Source of the DNA: Anaerolineae bacterium
GTDB taxonomy: Bacteria; Chloroflexota; Anaerolineae; B4-G1; SLSP01
DNA: 11,467 bases
Direction of reading: 5' to 3'
Assembly (NCBI GenBank): GCA_016927095.1
Contig: JAFGNI010000716.1
Span: forward strand, 1 to 11,467
The first letter of the stretch is position 1. Each line of letters starts with the position of its first letter. Of the stretch, positions 5,472-11,467 are shown piece after piece. The position numbers and the translations under genes were made by a program. The notes under the pieces are model-generated. The model saw nothing but the letters and a program-made list of their open reading frames with translations. It ran no database searches and was not told the DNA's origin.

Positions 5472-6821
5472 CTAGTCGGCTCCTGCTAGCTCCTGGTTGT
5501 CCAGCGACACCTTCCCCGTATCGCGAACCACACGCTCGTTGACTGAAGTCAACAGAGCCAATCCAAGGAGCAGGAAGACGCCAATGGACAAGATCGCGAC
5601 ACGCTGTCCCGCCCGTTCCGCCATGAGCGGCGTCCACCGCAGCGTCTGCTCATACCACTTGGCAACCCGGTAGGCGACGCCCCCATACACAGCCGGTCCG
5701 ATGAAGGACGAAGCGCGGCCCGCGACTGCGAAGAACCCGTAGAACTCAGCGCTCTGCCCTGCCGGGCTCAGAAGTCCGACCATCGTGCGGCTTACGGACT
5801 GCATGCCCGCCATCGCGAAACCAGCCAGCGCCCCCACGAAGTAGAAGAAGAGCTCGGTCGTCGCAAAGAACATCAGGATGATGGACAACACCATCAGCAG
5901 GATCGAGGCGATAAGCGCACGCTTGCCACCGACGCGGTCTACGAGATGGCCCAACACAAAGGCGCCCGCCACATTGGTGATCTGCACGACGATGACGAAT
6001 ATGATGAGATCGGTCTGATCCATCCCGAACAGCACAGCGCCGATGATCGAGGCGAAGTTCATCGCCATCATTACGCCATCGTTGTAGATCAGGAATGCCA
6101 CCACCAACTTCACGAACTCCCGGTAACTGCCGGCATGCTGGATGGTCTCCCAGGCCTGTCGAAACCCCACCGTGAGGTAGGTCTCTCCAGGCGGTAGAGG
6201 CTTTGGTTCGCTGAGCTCCCGGAAGCGTAGGAAGAGCGGTATCGAGGACAGTCCGAAGTAGACCGCCGTGATCACCAGCGACAGGCGGACAATGAGCATG
6301 CCCCCGAAGATCATGATCAACGGCAGGATGATCAGCAGGCAAATCACGCCCCCAGCCGAACCAAGGGCCCAGCCGCGCCCGGACACGCGCCCGATGTCTG
6401 CAGGCTCCGCGATCTCCGGAAGCAGGGAGTTGTAGAAAACCTGAGCCCCGCGGTACCCAATCTCCGCCAGTATAAAGAAGAGCATACCCATCACCACATC
6501 ACCCTTCTCGACGAAGAAGAGCAACGCCGTGAAGAGACAGGACACAATCGTGAAAAACAACAGGAATCGCTTGCGCGCGGCCGAGAAGTCGGCAATCGCC
6601 CCCAGAACCGGAGAGATCAGCGCAACCACCAGCATGGCGATGCCTACGGAGATGCCCCACAGCCGGGATCCTTCCGCCCCACCTACGACTTGCCCCTTGA
6701 AGTAGGCCGAGTATACGGCGAGCAGCACCACCGCGGCATAGGCCGAGTTCCCAAAGTCATACATATACCAGGCCCGTCGCTTCCGTCGCAGCTCCTGGAT
6801 ATCCAACGACAGCTGTGCCAT
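5472..6821 (-). CDS. MFS transporter of the UMF1 (Atg22-like) family
   Basis: The 449-residue inner-membrane transporter has about twelve hydrophobic segments. Family marks are WYMYDFGNSAYAAV (18-31), GAIADFSAARKR (74-85) between helices 2 and 3, the YNDGV segment (246-250) at the start of the second half, and the region SRTMVGLLSPAGQSAEFYGF (344-363) followed by AVAGRASSFIGP (365-376). These identify the UMF1 family, whose best-known member is the fungal vacuolar amino-acid effluxer Atg22. In bacteria the substrates are mostly unknown, so the cargo cannot be stated. A GAGGAG ribosome site lies eight bases before the ATG. The gene follows the acyltransferase on the same strand after 112 bases that contain a hairpin, so co-transcription is uncertain. 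Length and motifs appear complete. Confidence 0.9.
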   Translation of the reverse strand: MAQLSLDIQELRRKRRAWYMYDFGNSAYAAVVLLAVYSAYFKGQVVGGAEGSRLWGISVGIAMLVVALISPVLGAIADFSAARKRFLLFFTIVSCLFTALLFFVEKGDVVMGMLFFILAEIGYRGAQVFYNSLLPEIAEPADIGRVSGRGWALGSAGGVICLLIILPLIMIFGGMLIVRLSLVITAVYFGLSSIPLFLRFRELSEPKPLPPGETYLTVGFRQAWETIQHAGSYREFVKLVVAFLIYNDGVMMAMNFASIIGAVLFGMDQTDLIIFVIVVQITNVAGAFVLGHLVDRVGGKRALIASILLMVLSIILMFFATTELFFYFVGALAGFAMAGMQSVSRTMVGLLSPAGQSAEFYGFFAVAGRASSFIGPAVYGGVAYRVAKWYEQTLRWTPLMAERAGQRVAILSIGVFLLLGLALLTSVNERVVRDTGKVSLDNQELAGAD

Positions 6822-6914
6822 AAGTCAGACTCCTCGTGTGTTGAACAAAACCGGCAAATGGATGGTGAGACTTTCCTCAGGCTGTCTGGATCACGCTCTG
6901 CTGCGTATTCAATG

Positions 6915-6945
6915 CCCGAGGGTACAGCACAGACTAACCCTCGGG
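6915..6945 (-). terminator. Hairpin overlapping the acyltransferase stop codon
   Basis: ACCCTCGGG (6937-6945) and CCCGAGGGT (6915-6923) form a 9-bp perfect stem. On the minus strand the left arm is made by the last three sense codons (Pro-Glu-Gly) and the stop codon lies in the 13-base loop. No T-run follows. It may be a compact terminator or a translation-sensitive attenuator before the transporter gene. Confidence 0.5.
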
Positions 6946-7671
6946 TTCATCATCCCAAGGGTACATCTCGGTCCCCTTTGCAGCGGCTCGGATTGCCGGA
7001 TCATCGGAGTAGTGCCCCCGGTGGTCAGGTGGTAAAAGATCGGCAATGTGCCGCATCATCTCCTCAGCAATCGCATCGATCTGCTCGCGTCGCTGCCGGC
7101 CTCTGCCGGGCGCGCTTATCGGGCCATAGGGCTCACCGATCCTGATCGTGACCCGTGCCCGTTTACCTTGGCGCAATGCGGGAAAGACCTCTGTGAGTCC
7201 ATCAAGGCCGACTGGCAGAATCTTGACCTCTGACCGCACGGCCATAAAGGCCGCCCCTGGTCGAGGAGGGCGCAAGACAGCGTAGGCGCTCGAACCCTCA
7301 GGGAATATCCCCAACACGCCACCCTGGTCAAAGACCGCCTGGGCGGCTCGGAAGGCAATCTGCGATCCGGTACCCCGGTAGACCGGGTAATACCCCCATA
7401 TCTTGCGCAGCCAGCCTACGCCCGACGGCGCGTTCGGAACGCGGAACCCGCCCACAAACTCGATAGGGCAAGGTGCAATGGTCAACATGGCGACGGGATC
7501 CAGGAAGCTGAAGTGGTTTGCCACCACGAGGAGGGGTCCTTGCGGCGTGAAGTTCCCGCGACCGATCACTTGGAAGTCAGAGATTGCCCGGAAGATGACG
7601 CCCGTGACACGCTGGACCACGGATCGAATGAGGCGTCGTCTTGGGTATCGATAGTGTGGGTCTTTGGCCAT
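6934..7671 (-). CDS. PlsC-type 1-acylglycerol-3-phosphate acyltransferase family protein
   Basis: The 245-residue protein carries the four motifs of glycerolipid acyltransferases: NHFSFLD (52-58) with the catalytic H53 and D58, YPVYRG (95-100), GIFPEGSS (121-128) and ILPVGLDG (151-158). The family transfers an acyl chain to lysophosphatidic acid or a related acceptor at the inner face of the membrane, a step in phospholipid synthesis. Several paralogues with other acceptors exist, so a firm plsC assignment is not justified. A hydrophobic stretch (46-65) around motif I may anchor it to the membrane. The basic N-terminus (RYPRRRLIRSVVQR) suits membrane association. ATG at 7671 is the only Met start before an in-frame TGA ten codons upstream. 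It has no Shine-Dalgarno sequence, and the predicted transcription start falls on or beside it, so the mRNA looks leaderless. It is divergent from the cyclase gene. Confidence 0.88.
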   Translation of the reverse strand: MAKDPHYRYPRRRLIRSVVQRVTGVIFRAISDFQVIGRGNFTPQGPLLVVANHFSFLDPVAMLTIAPCPIEFVGGFRVPNAPSGVGWLRKIWGYYPVYRGTGSQIAFRAAQAVFDQGGVLGIFPEGSSAYAVLRPPRPGAAFMAVRSEVKILPVGLDGLTEVFPALRQGKRARVTIRIGEPYGPISAPGRGRQRREQIDAIAEEMMRHIADLLPPDHRGHYSDDPAIRAAAKGTEMYPWDDEPEG

Positions 7672-7677
7672 GCCGAG

Positions 7678-7705
7678 ATTGTAACCGGACCTCAGGCGCC
7701 GTCAA
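7678..7705 (-). promoter_or_regulatory. Promoter of the acyltransferase gene, predicted leaderless
   Basis: On the minus strand TTGACG (7700-7705) is followed after 16 bases by TACAAT (7678-7683, five of six). The expected start, about seven bases further, is 7671, the A of the ATG itself. Confidence 0.65.
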
Positions 7706-7743
7706 GCATGCGGTTCGAGCCGTTAGCTAAAGGAAACGCTTTG

Positions 7744-7752
7744 TGTTACAAT
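7744..7752 (+). promoter_or_regulatory. Extended -10 promoter of the cyclase gene, predicted near-leaderless
   Basis: TGT-TACAAT (7744-7752) is an extended -10 element with a five-of-six hexamer. The best -35 candidate, TTAGCT at 7723-7728, is weak. Transcription would start at about 7759, leaving only six to eight bases before the ATG at 7766, too few for a ribosome site. Confidence 0.55.
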
Positions 7753-7765
7753 CGAGCTAAGACCC

Positions 7766-10700
7766 ATGAGCGCTTCAGAAGCTGAGTCCACTGCTACGCG
7801 CCTAGCGCAACTCGAGACAGCCCTTTCGGCTCGAGACGAGACCATTGCGCGCCTGCGCCGTTACATCCCTCCCACGATTGCCAGCGCCATACTATCAGAT
7901 CAGGAACGCCTCCGGGGCGAACGGCGAGATGTCACAGTGCTATTCGTTGATGCTGTCGGCTTCACACGCCTCTCGGTCTCGCTCGACGCGGAGTCCGTCT
8001 TCAACCTGATCAACGATCTCTTGGGGCGACTGATCGCCTGCGTCCATCGCTACGGCGGCCTTGTAGATAAATTCACGGGTGATGGGCTTATGGCTGTGTT
8101 CGGAGCGCCGGTGGCCCACGAGAACGACGCAGAACTCGCCATCCGGGCCGCTCTCGACATGAGGGAGGCTGCGGCGGACTTCGCACCGATCGCTCGCGCC
8201 CAGTTAGGCGCGCCGGTGCAGGTCCGTATTGGTATCAATCGCGGTCCCGCCATCGCCGGCGTTCTGGGTACAGAGGAGCAATCTGCCTATACGGTGATTG
8301 GCGAGACGGTCAACGTGGCAGCCCGCCTGGAAGCCGTGGCGCAGCCGGGCACGATACTGATCAGTGAGGGCGTCCTGAGTAGGACAGCTTCTCTCTTCGA
8401 GTTCTCGCCGCGTCATATGATCACGATTAAGGGCTTCGACGAGCCCATCGCGGCCTACGAAGCCCTGGGATCCCGCGCTGCTTCGAGCTCGACCCGTGGT
8501 GTGCCGGGAATGGCAGGGATTTACCTCGGTCGGACGGAGCAACTAGAGCGCTTGGATCATGTTGCTGAGGCCTTCCTCACAGGCGCTACAGGTCGCGTCG
8601 TCTTTGTCGATGGAGAGGCTGGCCTTGGCAAGTCGCGGCTGATCTCAGAATGGGTCAAGACCCTTCCTGTCGAAGCCGTCACCCTCTGGCGGGGGCGCGG
8701 CCTGCCCTATGCCCAAGGTACGGGCTACGGCATCTTCCGTTCACTGCTCGAGAACGCAGTGGAGAGCTACCGGTCCCCAGCCGACTGGGTGTCTCGCCTT
8801 GACGACGCCTTCAGGCCGTTCGTACGTCGCCTGCTGGGCCTGCCATCAGAGGCAGAGGAGGGCAAGCTCTGGGGACAACTGGACCCTTCGCTGCTCAATC
8901 GGCTGACAACATTGGCCATTCGCGAGTGGCTGGTCAACGAAGCCGCAGAGCGTCCACTGGTGTTGGTCCTGGACGACTTCCACTGGGCCGACGACCTATC
9001 GCGGGAAGCCCTGCAGGTCCTGTTCCCCCTCATCGAGAACCATCGCATTCTCTTCTGCGTGATGTCGCGACCCCACGCGGTTCCCAGCTTGGACTGCGCC
9101 GCGGTTGCGTCGGACCGCTGCGATCGGCTCGAGGTCCTCCCCCTCTCCGAGAGCGAGAGCCGCAGCTTGCTGGACAGCTTTGTCGATCTGGAGAGCTTAC
9201 CCGCAACCACCGTCGAGACCATCCTGACGCGCGCAGAGGGCAACCCCTTCTACATTGAGGAATTCGTGCGAGCCCTCATTGAGCGCGAGTTGGTCAGACT
9301 GGACCACGGTCGATGGCGGGCCGCTTCTGCCGGCCTCTTGGAGGATCTCGAGTTCCCGACATCTCTGCGTGGCCTGATGCTCGCTCGCGTCGACCGGCTG
9401 CCTGAGGACCTTCGCCATCTCCTGCAGGATGCATCTGTAGTGGGCCTGCAGTTTGACGCTGCTCTATTGCAAGAGGTCGAACAGCGGATCGGCAGATCCG
9501 ACAACATCATGCCGATGATTGACCGGCTCACCGAGCTGGATCTTCTGGAGTTGCGCCCGGCGGCAGGGCCACGTGTCTATGCATTCCGGCACATCCTCAC
9601 CCAGGAGACAGTCTATCATAGCATACTGCGCAACGAACGTCCGGCGCTTCACCGTATGGTCGCTGAGAGCATTGAGTCCATCTACTGCACTGCACTTGAA
9701 GAGCACGCCGAGATCCTCGCCTTGCACTACGATCGAGCGAGAGTCAGAGAGAAAGCGCTCGATTACGCGCTGGTTGCGGGCCGGCGAGCTCAGGCTCGGT
9801 TCGCCAATCGGGAGGCCATCAGCTACTACAGCCGCGCCCTGCAGCTGTCTCAGCATCTGGGGAGGACCGACACCAGTCGCTGGCAGGCTGCTGTTGGCTT
9901 GGGCGATGTCCAGCAGCACATCGGCGAGTACGAGGAGGCCACCGTCTTCTACCGCGCAGCCCTGGATGAGTGGACGGAGGCACCGCCGGTCTCCAGGGCG
10001 GAGGTGATGCTTAAGCTCGGACGTGCGTGCGATAAGCTGGGCAATCTGGAGCAGGCGGAATCGTGGTTGAAGTCCGCTGCCGCCGAGATCAGCTTGGCTC
10101 AGGAGCACACACCTGCGATTGAGGCCGAGATCTACGGCGCACTGGGTTGGCTCAACTATCGTGGCGGAGATCTCGTCATGGCCCAGACACTGCTGGAGCG
10201 AGCCGCCGGCCTGGCTGAGGCAGCCGGCAGCTATAGCGTGTTGTCGTCGATCCTTAACCGTCTGGGGGGTGTCTACTTCAGTCAGGGCGCCTGGGAGGAA
10301 GCGACCAGGGTCGTGCGACGGGCCCTTGAGATCCGCGAAAGGCTCGGCGACCTTCTCGGCGTGGCCCGCTCCTCCAACAACCTCGGCATCCTTCTGCGCG
10401 ACAGCGGTGACTGGAGCGGTGCGCTGCAGACTTACCACCGCAGTCTGGACGCCATGCAGGCCATCGGCGATATTGAGGGCATCGCGATTGCGCACACGAA
10501 CATTGGCAATCTGCACATCGATATGGGTCAGTGGGATGAAGCCGAAGTCAACTTACGAAGGAGCTTCGACATAGCGCAGCGAATCGCGAATCCGTACGAG
10601 AAAGCGCAAGCCAACATGAACCTGGGGCGGCTCTATCTGCGCAAGGGCGAGCTGGGCAGCGCAGAGCACTTCCTCAACACGGCGATATCGCTCTACAGCC

Positions 10701-11152
10701 AGGTGGGCGTCAGTACGAATCCCAATGTGATCGACGCCTGCTGGTTACAGGCGTGGCTTCATCTGGAGAAGGGCCAGATCCACACCGCGAAGGACTGGAG
10801 TCAGCGCAACCACAAACTGCTCACCGAGGGAACCGGAGGGTCCGATGGCGAATCGCCTGAGTGGGGTCGCTACCATCAGCTCCTCGGTCGACTGGAGCTG
10901 GCTCAAGGCCAGGTTGCCTCAGCCCTGGATCACCTTGGTCGCGCCAAGGACATCTTCCAGGCCAATCGTTCCTACGCCGAAGCCGGGAGAACCGCCTATT
11001 GGCGAGCCCAGGCCCACCTACGTGCGGACAACCCAAGAACTGCACGAGACGAACTCCTCGAAGCGCAAAGTGTCTTTGCGGAGCTCGGCGCACAGGACGA
11101 CCTCGCGCGCGTCAATCAGTTCCTCAAAGGGTTGGAGAAGGCAACAACCTGA
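7766..11152 (+). CDS. Class III adenylate cyclase - STAND ATPase - TPR signalling protein
   Basis: The 1128-residue protein has a short coiled-coil-like start (residues 10-32), a class III cyclase domain (about 53-235), a STAND/AAA-type ATPase (about 250-620) and a TPR array (about 660-1115). The cyclase keeps metal-binding D62 and D106, purine-recognising K102 and T176 (K/T, as in many bacterial adenylate cyclases), and catalytic N183 and R187, so it should make cAMP. The ATPase has Walker A GEAGLGKS (283-290), Walker B LVLVLDD (398-404) and the HWAD segment (406-409). TPRs are clearest at 821-982, with a 40-residue period. No DNA-binding or membrane segment is visible, so it is probably a cytosolic protein-interaction switch that couples a signal bound by the TPRs to ATP hydrolysis and cAMP synthesis; that coupling is inferred. 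ATG 7766 is the only Met start after the in-frame stop at 7724 and has no ribosome site. Confidence 0.92.
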   Translation: MSASEAESTATRLAQLETALSARDETIARLRRYIPPTIASAILSDQERLRGERRDVTVLFVDAVGFTRLSVSLDAESVFNLINDLLGRLIACVHRYGGLVDKFTGDGLMAVFGAPVAHENDAELAIRAALDMREAAADFAPIARAQLGAPVQVRIGINRGPAIAGVLGTEEQSAYTVIGETVNVAARLEAVAQPGTILISEGVLSRTASLFEFSPRHMITIKGFDEPIAAYEALGSRAASSSTRGVPGMAGIYLGRTEQLERLDHVAEAFLTGATGRVVFVDGEAGLGKSRLISEWVKTLPVEAVTLWRGRGLPYAQGTGYGIFRSLLENAVESYRSPADWVSRLDDAFRPFVRRLLGLPSEAEEGKLWGQLDPSLLNRLTTLAIREWLVNEAAERPLVLVLDDFHWADDLSREALQVLFPLIENHRILFCVMSRPHAVPSLDCAAVASDRCDRLEVLPLSESESRSLLDSFVDLESLPATTVETILTRAEGNPFYIEEFVRALIERELVRLDHGRWRAASAGLLEDLEFPTSLRGLMLARVDRLPEDLRHLLQDASVVGLQFDAALLQEVEQRIGRSDNIMPMIDRLTELDLLELRPAAGPRVYAFRHILTQETVYHSILRNERPALHRMVAESIESIYCTALEEHAEILALHYDRARVREKALDYALVAGRRAQARFANREAISYYSRALQLSQHLGRTDTSRWQAAVGLGDVQQHIGEYEEATVFYRAALDEWTEAPPVSRAEVMLKLGRACDKLGNLEQAESWLKSAAAEISLAQEHTPAIEAEIYGALGWLNYRGGDLVMAQTLLERAAGLAEAAGSYSVLSSILNRLGGVYFSQGAWEEATRVVRRALEIRERLGDLLGVARSSNNLGILLRDSGDWSGALQTYHRSLDAMQAIGDIEGIAIAHTNIGNLHIDMGQWDEAEVNLRRSFDIAQRIANPYEKAQANMNLGRLYLRKGELGSAEHFLNTAISLYSQVGVSTNPNVIDACWLQAWLHLEKGQIHTAKDWSQRNHKLLTEGTGGSDGESPEWGRYHQLLGRLELAQGQVASALDHLGRAKDIFQANRSYAEAGRTAYWRAQAHLRADNPRTARDELLEAQSVFAELGAQDDLARVNQFLKGLEKATT

Positions 11153-11169
11153 CGACCTCCATACAGTAC

Positions 11170-11200
11170 AAAGCGGGGGCTCCGGGGAGCCCCCGCTTTT
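11170..11200. terminator. Rho-independent terminator after the cyclase gene
   Basis: AAAGCGGGGGCTCC (11170-11183) pairs with GGAGCCCCCGCTTT (11186-11199), followed by another T, 17 bases after the stop at 11152. This is the most textbook terminator in the window. Its A/T flanks also allow it to work for the convergent gene that ends at 11228. Confidence 0.9.
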
Positions 11201-11227
11201 GCTGTCGCCCAGCAGATGTTGTCGTGA

Positions 11228-11467
11228 CTATTCCTGGATATCGACCCAGAGGTTGATGCTGACGGGCGACAAGTCTGTGGGAAGGTTGGCAAGCGCGGCG
11301 TAGTCAGCGGCCCAGGCGGGATCTCCTACGTTATCTGCCCAACTGTCGAACGATCCCGGCCATGCTGCGCATCCGCCGGCCCAACTCGAGTAGCCTCCTT
11401 CCCACACCGTGAAAGCGCGGACCAGGTTCGTCTCAGCATCCGCCCAGCTATCGAAGCTATCCGCCCA
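11228..11467 (-). CDS. Trp/Asp-rich repeat protein, C-terminal end (partial)
   Basis: An open minus-strand frame enters from the right edge and ends with TAG at 11228-11230, giving the last 79 residues. It contains the near-repeats WADSFDSWAD (residues 1-10 of the visible part) and SFDSWADNVGDPAWAADYAA, is unusually rich in Trp and Asp, and ends in a hydrophobic strand-like NLWVDIQE tail. The frame is open throughout, ends just past a shared terminator, and its composition is protein-like, which together support a real gene. I do not recognise the family. The bias towards Trp, Ser, Asp and Gly with a single Cys suggests a secreted or surface repeat protein, but the signal region is outside the window. 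The underlying DNA also repeats: GCTATCGAAGCTATC lies at the very edge, so a longer array probably continues. Confidence 0.7.
   Translation of the reverse strand, partial: WADSFDSWADAETNLVRAFTVWEGGYSSWAGGCAAWPGSFDSWADNVGDPAWAADYAALANLPTDLSPVSINLWVDIQE

Larger units (their letters stand above)
7677..7753. repeat. 9-bp perfect inverted repeat embracing both divergent -10 boxes
   Basis: GATTGTAAC at 7677-7685 and GTTACAATC at 7745-7753 are exact inverses, 59 bases apart. Each arm contains the TACAAT -10 box of the gene it faces. It may simply reflect two similar promoters, or a shared regulator or sigma factor site. Confidence 0.6.

Noticed and set aside
8926..9258. Plus-strand frame of 110 codons inside the cyclase gene
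   Set aside because: It is a shifted frame over the ATPase domain, Arg/Gly-rich and without any recognisable motif.
9464..10516. Minus-strand frame of 350 codons opposite the TPR part of the cyclase gene
   Set aside because: Long antisense frames are common opposite GC-rich coding DNA. It has no ribosome site or domain, and the plus-strand TPR repeats are clear.
1..11467. tRNA, rRNA, CRISPR, insertion sequence or att site
   Set aside because: I saw no cloverleaf-type pattern, spaced identical repeats, transposase or integrase motif, or target-site duplication in either strand.

Overview
The window is GC-rich, densely coded bacterial DNA with no tRNA, rRNA, CRISPR array or insertion sequence that I can see. 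I infer the Chloroflexota (an Anaerolineae- or Caldilinea-like bacterium or metagenomic contig) from the overall gene style: a lipoprotein-based PhnDCE transporter, a soluble toast-rack/beta-solenoid protein, a UMF1 transporter, a cyclase-STAND-TPR protein and a Trp/Asp-rich repeat protein. No marker gene is present, so this assignment is tentative.

Left part (1-3991). A membrane 4Fe-4S protein of the NapH type runs leftward off the window edge from a start at 341. The 299-base gap 342-640 holds no gene. It carries divergent promoter candidates, one for the NapH-like gene and a near-consensus one at 557-585 for a three-gene operon, phnD-phnC-phnE: lipoprotein phosphonate/phosphate-ester binding protein, ATPase and permease. 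Two hairpins separate phnD from phnC, phnC and phnE overlap by four bases, and a strong hairpin closes the operon. PhnE is unusual: an extra N-terminal membrane module and a beta-rich extracytoplasmic domain precede its normal permease core. No C-P lyase or other phosphonate-degrading gene is in view.

Middle part (4035-7671), all on the minus strand. In transcription order these are a PlsC-type acyltransferase (6934-7671), a UMF1-family MFS transporter (5472-6821), a soluble toast-rack protein with a 23-residue Ser-Gly repeat (4336-5250) and a 66-residue Cys-rich membrane protein (4035-4235). Hairpins follow the acyltransferase, transporter and toast-rack genes, so these are probably separate units. 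The toast-rack gene has its own near-consensus promoter in an AT-rich island with repeated TAAA-N3-TTTA operator-like sites.

Right part (7672-11467). A 94-base divergent region serves the acyltransferase and a 1128-residue signalling protein (class III adenylate cyclase, STAND-type ATPase, TPR array). Both start codons lack a Shine-Dalgarno sequence and lie next to a TACAAT -10 box, so both transcripts look leaderless or nearly so. The two -10 boxes are in the arms of a perfect 9-bp inverted repeat. A textbook terminator follows the cyclase gene. The C-terminal end of a Trp/Asp-rich repeat protein enters on the minus strand from the right edge.

Apart from PhnDCE, the genes do not form an obvious single pathway. 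I see no convincing multi-gene novel system. The most unusual items are the PhnE architecture, the leaderless divergent pair and the 23-residue solenoid with its operator-rich promoter.
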